A stretch of 64,000 nucleotides of DNA from positions 186,001-250,000 of the forward strand of contig NZ_JODY01000002.1 in NCBI RefSeq assembly GCF_000718015.1. The letters are read 5' to 3'. Of the stretch, positions 9,045-17,437 are shown piece by piece. Below the pieces are notes generated by a model. That model saw nothing but the letters and a program-made list of their open reading frames with translations. It was not told the origin of the DNA and ran no database searches. The position numbers were made by a program, and so were the translations under genes. The stretch's first letter is position 1; each line of letters starts with the position of its first letter. Origin of the DNA: Streptomyces catenulae (GTDB taxonomy: Bacteria; Actinomycetota; Actinomycetes; Streptomycetales; Streptomycetaceae).

Positions 9045-11024
9045 TCAGCCGTGCGGGGCGGCGACCGTGTGCAGGCGTAGGGCGAGGTGGAGTTCGAGGG
9101 CGCGGTCGGGGCTGTTCCAGTCGGCGCCGAGCAGGTTCTGCACCCGGGCGAGGCGCTGGACGACGGTGTTGACGTGGACGTGGAGCAGGTCCTTGGCGCG
9201 GGTGAGGCTCCGGCCGGTGGCGAAGTACGCCTCCAGGGTGCGGACGAGTTCGGTGCCGCGCTCGGCGTCGTAGGCGAGCAGCGGGCCGAGGGTGGCGGCC
9301 ACGAAGGTGCGTGTGTCCCGGCTCTCGCCCAGGACGACGCCGAGGAAGCCGAGTTCGCCGATGTGGGCGCCGTCGCCGGTGCGGCCGAGCGCGTGCAGGG
9401 CGCGCAGGCAGCGGGTGGCCTCGGCGTGCGCCTCGACGACCGCGGTGAGGCCGGAGGCGGGACCGGCGGCGGCCACCGTGACCGGGGCGCCGACCGCGCG
9501 GCCCCACTGCCGGGCGAGGTCGCGGGCGAGCCGCCCGGGTTCCGCGGCGAGGGCGTCCGGGCCGTCCGCGCCGTCCTTCCGGGCGAGCGACCGGAGCAGG
9601 ACGAGGGAGCCGTGGTGCTCGGCGCTGACGGTGCCGGGGTGGTGGGTGAGGTGGGAGAGGCTGGCGAGGTTGAGCCGTTCCCGGGCGCCCTGGGCGGTGC
9701 GGGCGACGAGGACGAGGTGCGGGCGGCGCAGGTCGATGCCGAGCCGACGGCCCCGCTCGATCAGGGCGCCGGGGTCCTGACCGGGGGCGTCGAGCAGGTC
9801 GGCGACGAGGTTGCCGCGCAGCCGGTTCTCGGTCTCGGCGGCCCGGCGGCGCAGCATCACGAGCAGACCGGTGACGACGGAGGCCCGTTCGAACAGGCGC
9901 CGGTCGCTGTCCTCCAGCGCACGCGGGCCGTGCAGGACGAGCGTGGCCAGGATCTCCGGCCCGGCCAGCACCGCGCACACCCAGTGCCCCGCCCGGTGCA
10001 CGGCGCGCGCCCGCCGCCGGGAGTCCTCCGACGCCGTCGGCAGCCACTCGGCCACGGTGTCGTCGAGCGGGAAGGCCGCGCCGTGCCCGTCGGTCGCCGC
10101 GAGGGGGACGCCCTCCGGGTCGTGCAAGGAGATGGGGCCGTGCAGCAGTCCGGCGAGGGCGGCCGTGACCTGGGGTATGTCGCCGCCGCGCAGCACCAGG
10201 TCGGTGAGGCGGTCATGGGCCTCCTCGGCCCGGTGCAGCGCCTCGGTCTGACGGCGGACGGTCTCGTTGGCGGCGGCGAGTCCGTCCAGCGCCTGCCGGG
10301 TCTCGGCGATGCTGCGGGCCGTGTCGATGGCGACGGCGGCGTGGGTGGCCAGGGACTGGAGCAGGGCGATCTCGTCCTGGCCGAAGGACCGGGCCGCGCG
10401 GTCCGCGGCGAACAGCACCCCGACGACCTTGTGGGAGGAGTCGGTGCGCGACCCCAGCAGCAGCGGCACCCCGAGGATGGAGACCAGCCCCTCGTCCAGG
10501 ACGCCCGCGTCGATGCTGCCGGTGTGGTGGAAGCGCGGGTCGATGCGGTAGTCGGGGGTGGCGTAGGGCCGGGCGGTCTGGGCGACGAGCCCGCCGAGAC
10601 CGTCGCCGAGGCTGAGGCGGAGCCGCTGGAACGCCGGTGAGACGGAGCCGTCGGTGACCCGCATGTAGGTGTCACCGGCCTCCTCGTCCGGCAGCGTCAG
10701 ATAGGCGGTGTCGGTGCCCAGCAGGCTGCGGACGCGGTGGACGATGGCGCGCAGCACGGTGTCCAGGCCGGTGGCGGCGGCCAGATCTCCGGCGGTGTCG
10801 AACAGCGCGGTGAGTTCCCGCTCGCGGCGCCGGTGCTGGCAGAGGGTGCTGCGGATGCGCTGCGCCGTCGCGGCTGCCCGCTCCACCTCCCGCAGCTCCG
10901 CGGCGGGCAGGCCCTCGGCGCGGGCGCGCGCCACCTGCCCGCTCAGCTCCTCGGCGGGGGCGCCGCTCTCCAGCAGTTCCAGCAGGGCCCGCAGGTGCGG
11001 GGCGGCGCGGGGCGGCTCGGGCAT
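9045..11024 (-). CDS. GAF-domain PucR/CdaR-type transcriptional regulator
   Basis: A 659-residue regulator. After a helical N-terminal region, a GAF sensor domain spans roughly residues 85-225 (TAYLTLPDEE, GLGGLVAQT, ILGVPLLLG, LQSLATHAAVAID). A central ligand/dimerisation region follows, and the C-terminal PucR helix-turn-helix covers about residues 595-650 (LEAYFATGRSLTRAKDLLHVH then NTVVQRLARV). The family activates catabolic genes for purines, aromatic acids and similar carbon sources. Its position between the secreted esterase and the transporter/dehydrogenase operon suggests that it controls them; the inducer is unknown. ATG 11024 follows AGGTG. It is separated from the upstream operon by the terminator at 11094-11120. 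Confidence 0.82.
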   Translation of the reverse strand: MPEPPRAAPHLRALLELLESGAPAEELSGQVARARAEGLPAAELREVERAAATAQRIRSTLCQHRRRERELTALFDTAGDLAAATGLDTVLRAIVHRVRSLLGTDTAYLTLPDEEAGDTYMRVTDGSVSPAFQRLRLSLGDGLGGLVAQTARPYATPDYRIDPRFHHTGSIDAGVLDEGLVSILGVPLLLGSRTDSSHKVVGVLFAADRAARSFGQDEIALLQSLATHAAVAIDTARSIAETRQALDGLAAANETVRRQTEALHRAEEAHDRLTDLVLRGGDIPQVTAALAGLLHGPISLHDPEGVPLAATDGHGAAFPLDDTVAEWLPTASEDSRRRARAVHRAGHWVCAVLAGPEILATLVLHGPRALEDSDRRLFERASVVTGLLVMLRRRAAETENRLRGNLVADLLDAPGQDPGALIERGRRLGIDLRRPHLVLVARTAQGARERLNLASLSHLTHHPGTVSAEHHGSLVLLRSLARKDGADGPDALAAEPGRLARDLARQWGRAVGAPVTVAAAGPASGLTAVVEAHAEATRCLRALHALGRTGDGAHIGELGFLGVVLGESRDTRTFVAATLGPLLAYDAERGTELVRTLEAYFATGRSLTRAKDLLHVHVNTVVQRLARVQNLLGADWNSPDRALELHLALRLHTVAAPHG

Positions 11025-11093
11025 GGGGACACCTGGGGTCGGCGGGCCGGACGGGCGCGGAGGACAGCGGCAACTATAGACAGCGGCGGCGCG

Positions 11094-11120
11094 GGGGCCT
11101 CGTGGTCGTCACGAGGCCCC
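11094..11120 (-). terminator. Terminator of the transporter/dehydrogenase operon
   Basis: Perfect 11-bp arms GGGGCCTCGTG (11094-11104) and CACGAGGCCCC (11110-11120) around a 5-nt loop lie 7 bp beyond the minus-strand transporter stop. This separates it from the PucR gene, which must then have its own promoter. Confidence 0.7.
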
Positions 11121-11127
11121 ATGGCGC

Positions 11128-12513
11128 CTACGCGGTGGGCGCGTTGGGGCGCGCGGCGGGGGCGGCGTCACCCGCCGACGGGGGCTCCTCGGCGGTGTCG
11201 CCGACGGCGGCGAGGTCGCTGCCGCGCGTCTCCCGCGCCAGGAGCACGGCCACCACCGTGATGACCGCGGCGACCGTCACGTACAGCGCGATCGGCCCGG
11301 GACCGCCGTACGCCCCCAGGAGCGCCGTCGCGACCAGCGGGGCGGAGGCGCCCGCGGCGACGGAGGAGAGTTGGGCGCCGATGGACGCGCCGGAGTACCG
11401 CACCCGGGTGGCGAAGAGTTCCGCGAAGAAGGCCGCCTGGGGTGCGTACATGGCGCTGTGGAAGACGAGTCCGACGACGACGGCGAGGGTCAGCGCGGCG
11501 AAGGACCGGGTGTCGGCGAGCGCGAAGAAGGCCCACACCCAGCCGCCGGTGCCGACGGCGCCGACCAGGTAGACGGGGCGGCGACCGATGCGGTCGGAGA
11601 CCGCGCCGAACAGCGGGATCAGGCAGAACTGCACGGCCGAGCCGATCAGTACGGCGTGGAGCGCGGTCTGTTCGGGGAGCTTCAGATGGCCGACGCAGTA
11701 GGCCAGGATGAACGCGGTGAGGATGTAGTAGGAGATGTTCTCCGCGATCCGGGCGCCCATCGCGACCAGGATGTCCCGCCAGTGGTGGCGCACCACGTCG
11801 ACCATCGGCGCCCGTTCGTCGGCGCCCGCCGAGCGGCGTTCCTCGGCCCGGGCCAGCGCCTCCTTGAAGAGCGGCGACTCGTCCACGCTCAGCCGCACCC
11901 ACATGCCGACCAGGACGAGGACGCCGGAGGCGAGGAAGGCCACCCGCCAGCCCCAGGTCTCGAACGCGTGGGAGGTGGTGGTGCCGGTGAGCAGGGCCAG
12001 CACGCCGACGGCGAGGAGGTTCCCGGCGGGGGCGCCGCCCTGCGGCCAGGAGGCCCAGAAGCCGCGGTGCCGGGGGCTGCCGTGTTCGGAGACGAGCAGG
12101 ACCGCACCGCCCCATTCGCCGCCGAGGGCGAAGCCCTGGAGCAGACGCAGCAGGGTCAGCAGCACCGGAGCCGCCGCCCCGATGGCGTGGTAGCTCGGCA
12201 CACAGCCGATCAGGACGGTGGCGCCGCCCATCATCAGCAGGCTGGTGACCAGGAGCTTCTTGCGGCCGATCCGGTCGCCGAAGTGGCCGAAGACGAGGGC
12301 GCCGACGGGGCGGGCCACGAAGCCGATGGCGTAGGTGAGGAAGGAGAGCAGGGTGCCGGTCAGCGGGTCGGAGTCGGGGAAGAACACCTTGCCGAACACG
12401 AGCGCGGCGGCGGAGCCGTAGAGGAAGTAGTCGTACCACTCCACGGTGGTGCCGACCAGTCCGGCCGCGACCACACGGCCGAGGCGCGGGGGTCTGGGGG
12501 TCTTTCCGTTCAC
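11128..12513 (-). CDS. MHS-family metabolite:H+ symporter
   Basis: A 461-residue major facilitator protein with about 12 hydrophobic segments. Signature motifs of the metabolite:H+ symporter subgroup are clear: GTTVEWYDYFLYG near residue 20, RPVGALVFGHFGDRIGRKK at about 68-86, LLRLLQGFALGGEWGGAVL at about 120-138, and a second DRIGRRP loop. These carriers import organic acids such as shikimate, dicarboxylates and proline/betaine. Because the hydroxybutyrate dehydrogenase gene lies 88 bp upstream on the same strand, 3-hydroxybutyrate is the best guess for substrate. GTG 12513 follows AAGGTGA. Confidence 0.85.
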   Translation of the reverse strand: MNGKTPRPPRLGRVVAAGLVGTTVEWYDYFLYGSAAALVFGKVFFPDSDPLTGTLLSFLTYAIGFVARPVGALVFGHFGDRIGRKKLLVTSLLMMGGATVLIGCVPSYHAIGAAAPVLLTLLRLLQGFALGGEWGGAVLLVSEHGSPRHRGFWASWPQGGAPAGNLLAVGVLALLTGTTTSHAFETWGWRVAFLASGVLVLVGMWVRLSVDESPLFKEALARAEERRSAGADERAPMVDVVRHHWRDILVAMGARIAENISYYILTAFILAYCVGHLKLPEQTALHAVLIGSAVQFCLIPLFGAVSDRIGRRPVYLVGAVGTGGWVWAFFALADTRSFAALTLAVVVGLVFHSAMYAPQAAFFAELFATRVRYSGASIGAQLSSVAAGASAPLVATALLGAYGGPGPIALYVTVAAVITVVAVLLARETRGSDLAAVGDTAEEPPSAGDAAPAARPNAPTA

Positions 12514-12601
12514 GGGTCGTCACCTTCGTACGAGACGGCGGGGAGGCACGGACGGGGAGATAAGGCATCCGGTGGCGGGTCCGGGGCCCGGGGGCGGGCG
12601 G

Positions 12602-13417
12602 TCAGTGGGCGGTCCAGCCGCCGTCCATGACGAGGTCGGTTCCGGTGACGGAGGCGGCGTGCGGGGTGCAGAGCCACAGCACCGCCCGGGCCACCTCGTC
12701 CGGTTCGACCAGCCGTTTGACGGCGCTGCGGGCGAGGAGGACGCCGTTCATGACGTCCTCCTCCGGGATGCCGTGGGCGGTGGCCTGTTGGCTGATCTGC
12801 CGCTCGACCAGCGGGGTGCGCACATAGCCGGGGTTGACGCAGTTGCTGGTGACACCGTGGCCCGCGCCCTCCAGGGCGGTCACCTTGCTCAGCCCCTGGA
12901 GCGCGTGCTTGGCGGTGACGTAGGCGCTCTTGTACGGGCTGGCGCGCAGTCCGTGCACGGAGGAGATGTTGACCACCCGGCCCCAGCCCCGCGCGTACAT
13001 GCCCGGCAGGGTGCGGTGCAGGATCCGGAACGGCGCCTCGACCATGATCCGCTGCATCCGGGCGAAGCGGTCGGGGTCGAACTCGGTGATCGGGGCGATG
13101 TGTTGCAGACCGGCGTTGTTGACCACGATGTCGGCGTCGGCGGGCAGCTCCGCCACCGCCGCCGGATCGGCCAGATCCACCACATGGACGGTGGCGTCGA
13201 TCCGCGCCGCGGTCCGCGCGGCGGCTTCCCCGTCGACGTCGACGACCCGGACGCGGGCGCCGGACGCGGCCAGCGCCAGCGCGCACGCCCGGCCGATACC
13301 GCTCGCCGCGCCCGTGACCAGCGCCGTCCTGCCGTGCAACGGGCCGGGCACGGCGTCCGGTTCGGGGCCGGTCGCGGAGGCGGCGCGGACCCGGGTCGCT
13401 TCGTCTGGGGGAACCAT
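12602..13417 (-). CDS. bdhA: 3-hydroxybutyrate dehydrogenase (short-chain dehydrogenase)
   Basis: A 271-residue classical short-chain dehydrogenase. It has the Rossmann motif TGAASGIG (residues 35-42), NNAG (100-103), Ser152/Ser153 in ISSVHG, Tyr166 and Lys170 in YVTAK, and the tail segment GTDLVMDGGWTAH. The segments ISSVHGLRASPYKSAYVTAKH and NPGYVRTPLV are strongly reminiscent of D-3-hydroxybutyrate dehydrogenases, which oxidise 3-hydroxybutyrate to acetoacetate with NAD+. ATG 13417 gives the usual family length plus about 25 residues; an in-frame GTG lies at 13426, and neither has a strong ribosome site. It is the first gene of a two-gene operon with the MHS transporter. Confidence 0.82.
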   Translation of the reverse strand: MVPPDEATRVRAASATGPEPDAVPGPLHGRTALVTGAASGIGRACALALAASGARVRVVDVDGEAAARTAARIDATVHVVDLADPAAVAELPADADIVVNNAGLQHIAPITEFDPDRFARMQRIMVEAPFRILHRTLPGMYARGWGRVVNISSVHGLRASPYKSAYVTAKHALQGLSKVTALEGAGHGVTSNCVNPGYVRTPLVERQISQQATAHGIPEEDVMNGVLLARSAVKRLVEPDEVARAVLWLCTPHAASVTGTDLVMDGGWTAH

Positions 13418-13487
13418 GCCGTTCACCGTAGGAGCGGCCGGGGTAGCGGCCCATGGTTGCCGGAACCACAAGCGGCCCCCGGAAGGT

Positions 13488-13510
13488 GGTGTTCCGACCC
13501 ATGGAACACC
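13488..13510. promoter_or_regulatory. Inverted repeat in the bdhA/hydrolase divergent region
   Basis: GGTGTTCC (13488-13495) and GGAACACC (13503-13510) form a perfect 8-bp palindrome with a 7-bp spacer. It sits between the divergently transcribed dehydrogenase and hydrolase genes. A weaker related pair (GGTT/AACC) lies at about 13455-13467. It is a candidate operator for a regulator of both operons, possibly the PucR-type protein nearby. Confidence 0.5.
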
Positions 13511-13641
13511 CGGAGGCCGGAGGCTTTACTTGACGCCTTCGGGAGCCGTCGGCCGCACCCGGTGGGCCACGGCGCCGCGCGGGAGCGGCCGTCGCCCCTG
13601 CCCGCCTCCGCACGCCGTGACCGTTCTCCAGGAGCCCTCCG

Positions 13642-15005
13642 ATGCGCCCTGCTCTGCGCCGGTTCACCCTCGCGGCCCTCGCCCTCGCCGCCTGCGCCAC
13701 CGGCCCCGCCCCGGCCCACGCCCGCACCGCCGACGCCCCCGCCTGCGCCCGGGCGGTGGCGGTGCCGGGCGCCGCCCATCAGCGCCACGCCTGTCTGCCG
13801 GACCTGACGACCACGGCGCTCGCGGGCACCCCGTACACCGACACCGCGGACCAGACGGGCCTCGCCGCCCGCGGCACCCGCAACCCCAGCGGGGTGCCCG
13901 GCGTCCAGATCGACGGCTACTTCCCCGACACCTCCCGCACCAACGCCGAGCACGGCTGGCACCACGACGCGCAGTTCGTCCTGCGGCTGCCCGCCCGCTG
14001 GAACGGCGGTCTCGTCGTCACCGGCGCGCCCGGCAACCGCACCCAGTACGCCACCGACGCCCTCATCTCCGACTACGTCCTGGCCGCCGGTTACGCCTAC
14101 GCCGCCACCGACAAGGGCAACACCGGCCCCGACTTCTACCGGGACGGCCACCGCCCCGCCGATGCCGTCGCCGAGTGGAACCGGCGCACCACCCAACTCA
14201 CCCGCGCCGCCCGCACCACCGTCCACCGCTTCTACGGACGCCCCGTCCGCCGCACCGTCATGACCGGGATCTCCAACGGCGGCTACCTCACCCGCCGGCA
14301 GCTCGAACACCACCCCGAGCTGTACGACGGCGGCATCGACTGGGAGGGCACCCTCTGGACCGCCCGCGGCCCGAACCTGCTCACCCCGCTGCCGACCGCC
14401 GTCGCCTGGAGCACCGGCACGGCCACCGAGGACGACATGTACGGGCGGGGTTCGCCCGCGGCTCCGCGTTCCTGTGGCCGTACCACCGCGGCACCTACTG
14501 GGGGCTGACGCAGAAGGCGTACCGGGCCGCCGTCGACCCCGGCTACGATCCGCGGTGCCCCGGCACCAGCGCCGGATCCACCCCGGAGCAGATCCTCGCG
14601 CCCTGCCCGTCCGACGCCCGCTACGCCTACGCCGCCCGCCCGGCGGCGGTGCACGACGCGGTCTCCCGGATCGCCCTGACCGGCGCCCTCACCCGGCCCC
14701 TGATCACCCTGCACGGCACGCTGGACGCCCTGTTGCCCAAGAGCACCGACTCCGATGTCTACCGGCGGATGGTGACCCGCTCCGGCCGCGCCGACCTGCA
14801 CCGTTACTACGCCGTCGCGGGCGGCAACCACGTCGACGGGCTCTACGACACCTTCCCGGACCGCCTGCGCCCGATGCTGCCGTGCTACCGCAGCTCCTTC
14901 GACGCCCTCGCCGCCTGGCTCGACCACGGCACCCCGCCGCCCCCGGACCACACCGTCCCCCGCACGCCCCACACCGACCTCGTCAACACCTGCTCCCTGC
15001 GGTGA
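13642..15005 (+). pseudogene. Secreted alpha/beta hydrolase, putative 3-hydroxybutyrate oligomer hydrolase, frameshifted
   Basis: Two reading frames together encode about 455 residues of one secreted hydrolase. The first, from ATG 13642 (ribosome site AGGAG), has a signal peptide, the nucleophile Ser in TGISNGG at about residue 213 and the IDWEGTLW motif. At about 14446-14450 the homologous reading moves to another frame (ARGSAFLWPYHRGTYWG onward, to the stop at 15005), which includes LHGTLDALLP and GGNHVDGLYD with the likely acid and His. Restoring one G in the GGGCGGGG run rejoins the frames as YGAGFARGS. The family resembles tannase-like/3-hydroxybutyrate-oligomer hydrolases; this name rests partly on the neighbouring dehydrogenase. 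The break is a real mutation or a homopolymer sequencing error. Confidence 0.75.
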
Positions 15006-15190
15006 CGCCGAACGGGTACACCGCGCACGCCCCCGCACCACCCCTCCGGCCCGCGCATCAACTCATCCCGAAGGCAAGGGACTTGTAGGAACGCACGCGC
15101 CGCCGCCCCCTCCCCGTACAGGTGAGAACACTGTGCGTGACAAGAAATGTACTTCCGGCTTCCCGGGCCCCTCTCTACCCTCCCGTTCTC

Positions 15191-17026
15191 ATGACAACGG
15201 AACACGCGCAGCAGCCCGAGGGGCGCAACGGACAGAGCCGCAGGCGCTTCCTGGCGGCGACCGGCGGAGCGGTCGCGGGGGTCGTCGGCGGGGCCGCGCT
15301 CGACGCCTCGGGAGCCACCGGCGCCGTGGCCGCGGCCCGCACCGGGAAGCGCGTCGCGGTCCTCGGCGGCGGGGTGTCCGGCCTCAGCGCCGCCCATGAA
15401 CTCGCCGAACGCGGCTACGCGGTCACGGTCTACGAGTACTACGACATCCTCGGCGGCAAGGCCCGTTCGATGGACGTCCCCGGGACCGCGGCGGGCGGCC
15501 GCAAACCGCTCCCCGGCGAGCACGGCTTCCGCTTCTTCCCCGGCTTCTACCGGAACCTGCCGGACACCATGCGCCGCATCCCCTTCCCCGGCAACGCCCA
15601 CGGCGTCCACGGCAACCTCCGCAACAGCACCGAGGCGCTCTTCGCCCGCGGCTCGGGCCGCCCGGACCTGCACTTCCCGCTCCGCCGGGTCACCACCCCG
15701 CCCGCCCTCGGCGACCTCACCCCGTCCTGGCTGCGCGACCAGATCCTCTCGGTGCTCGACCTCGCCACCCATCTGCCCGCCCACGAGGCCGCCTACTTCG
15801 CCAACCGCCTCCTGGTCCACCTGACCAGCTGCGACGCCCGCCGCGAGGGCCAGTGGGAGAAGGTCACCTGGTGGGACTTCATCCGCGCCGGTGAGATGAG
15901 CCGCGAGTACCAGGTCCTCCTCGGCATCGGCCAGACCCGTAACCTCGTCGCCACCCGCGCCGAGATCGCCTCCACCCGCACCGTCGGCCGCGTCATCATC
16001 GAAGCCCTCCTCCTGTGGGGCCTGCTCGGCCGCGGTATGGACGGCGACGCGGACATCGACCGGGTGCTGAACGCCCCGACCAGCGAAGCCTGGATCGACC
16101 CCTGGGAGACACATCTGCGCGACCGGGGCGTCGAGTTCGCCCTCGGCACCGAGGTCCACGAGGTGCTGTACGAAGGCGGCCGGGTGACCGGCGTACGGGT
16201 CGCGGCACGCGACGGCAGCCATCCGCGCACCGTCACCGCCGACCACTACGTCTCCGCCCTCCCCGTCGAGCACGCCCGCCCCACCTGGGGCCCGGCCCTG
16301 CGCGCCGCCGACCCGCAGCTGGCCCGGTGCGACGCGCTGAAGTCGGACTGGATGACCGGCGTGATGTTCTATCTGCGCACCCCCACCCCCGTCGTACACG
16401 GCCACATCAACTGCCTCGACTCCCCCTGGGCGGTCACCGGAATCGGCCAGGCACAGTTCTGGGACGGCCGGGACTTCGCCCGCGACTACGGCGACGGCCG
16501 GGCCCGCGAATGCCTGTCCACGATCATCTCCGAATGGGACAAGCCCGGCATCCTCTACGGCAAGACCGCCCGCGAGTGCACCAAGGACGAGATCGTCGCC
16601 GAACTGTGGGCCCAGCTGAAGGACGGCCTCAACGACTCCGGCAGGACGACCCTCCGCGACGAGGACCGGCTCGGCTGGTTCATGGACCCGGCGGTGACAG
16701 ACCTCGGTGGCCCCCACCCCCGCAACCGCGAGCAGCTCCTCATCCACCCCACCGGAACCCTCTACCACCGCCCGTCGGCGAAGACCGCGGTCCCGAACTT
16801 CTTCCTCGCCGGTGACTACGTCCGCACGGACGTGGACCTGGCCACCATGGAGGGCGCCAACGAATCCGCCCGCCGCGCCGTCAACGCCCTCCTGGACGCG
16901 GACGCCTCGCCCGCCGAACGCTGCCCCGTCTGGCAACTGTTCCGCCCCCCGGAGCTGGAACCCCTCAAGCGCATCGACGAGACCCGGTACCGGCTGGGGC
17001 TGCCCAATACGTTCGATCTGGGGTGA
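15191..17026 (+). CDS. TAT-exported FAD-dependent amine-oxidase/desaturase-like protein
   Basis: A 611-residue flavoprotein. The twin-arginine signal SRRRFLAATGG lies at residues 17-26, followed by a hydrophobic stretch. The FAD-binding Rossmann motif VLGGGVSG is at about 57-64, and the C-terminal FAD motif (NFFLAGDYVRTDVDLATMEGANESARRAV) is typical of NAD(P)-binding Rossmann amine oxidases, phytoene desaturases and squalene/hydroxysqualene dehydroxylases. The substrate is not predictable. ATG 15191 gives the correct TAT signal but has no ribosome site; a TACCCT at 15176-15181 could be a -10 element giving a nearly leaderless mRNA. A longer in-frame start at 15122 would bury the signal and is disfavoured. 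Confidence 0.78.
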   Translation: MTTEHAQQPEGRNGQSRRRFLAATGGAVAGVVGGAALDASGATGAVAAARTGKRVAVLGGGVSGLSAAHELAERGYAVTVYEYYDILGGKARSMDVPGTAAGGRKPLPGEHGFRFFPGFYRNLPDTMRRIPFPGNAHGVHGNLRNSTEALFARGSGRPDLHFPLRRVTTPPALGDLTPSWLRDQILSVLDLATHLPAHEAAYFANRLLVHLTSCDARREGQWEKVTWWDFIRAGEMSREYQVLLGIGQTRNLVATRAEIASTRTVGRVIIEALLLWGLLGRGMDGDADIDRVLNAPTSEAWIDPWETHLRDRGVEFALGTEVHEVLYEGGRVTGVRVAARDGSHPRTVTADHYVSALPVEHARPTWGPALRAADPQLARCDALKSDWMTGVMFYLRTPTPVVHGHINCLDSPWAVTGIGQAQFWDGRDFARDYGDGRARECLSTIISEWDKPGILYGKTARECTKDEIVAELWAQLKDGLNDSGRTTLRDEDRLGWFMDPAVTDLGGPHPRNREQLLIHPTGTLYHRPSAKTAVPNFFLAGDYVRTDVDLATMEGANESARRAVNALLDADASPAERCPVWQLFRPPELEPLKRIDETRYRLGLPNTFDLG

Positions 17027-17060
17027 GACGGCGGGCCGGGTCCGGGCGGGCCCGGCCGTC
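17027..17060 (+). terminator. Imperfect GC-rich stem-loop after the FAD protein gene
   Basis: The segment just after the stop pairs (GACGGCGGGCCGGG with CCCGGCCGTC, one bulge) into a GC-rich hairpin. It probably ends the FAD oxidoreductase transcript ahead of the eCIS locus. Confidence 0.45.
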
Positions 17061-17437
17061 GTGGTTCCGGTTGCGGGGGTGCGGGGAGCCGTCGGGGAAG
17101 GATGTGCGACGTGCTCGCACAGGACCTCCGCAAGTGGTGACGTGAAAGGTCCTTGACCCGTCAACTCCCCGTGAAACAAACTGCGTTGCGCGCTTACGCA
17201 TCAGGAGTCACAGGTTCGGGGCCGCGCGCCCCGGACTTGGTCCCGTGCAGGTCGGGCCACGGATCGCGGGTCGCCTTCGCACCGGATGCGGACGGGGGAA
17301 CTTGATGGGCCGCAGGGGGATGTACGACCACGGACGGCGCGGGGCGCGGCCGTGGACTCCTCCGCACCCGCCGTCCCTCCCCCTTTCTCGATTTCTTGGT
17401 GTCCTCACACTCGGTGCCTGAAGGGATTGGAGGGGGA
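17061..17437. other. Leader/promoter region of the eCIS locus
   Basis: No gene is visible in about 380 bp. A TTGACC at 17153-17158 with CAAACT 18 bp further on (17177-17182) is a possible vegetative-type promoter. No regulator gene lies between the FAD oxidoreductase and the sheath gene. Confidence 0.4.

Noticed and set aside
14440..14460. Programmed -1 frameshift in the hydrolase gene
   Set aside because: No slippery heptamer or downstream pseudoknot is evident, and hydrolases of this type are not known to use frameshifting; a lost G explains it better.
15122..15190. Extended N-terminus for the FAD protein from 15122
   Set aside because: It would place 23 residues before the twin-arginine signal region and the added residues are not signal-like.
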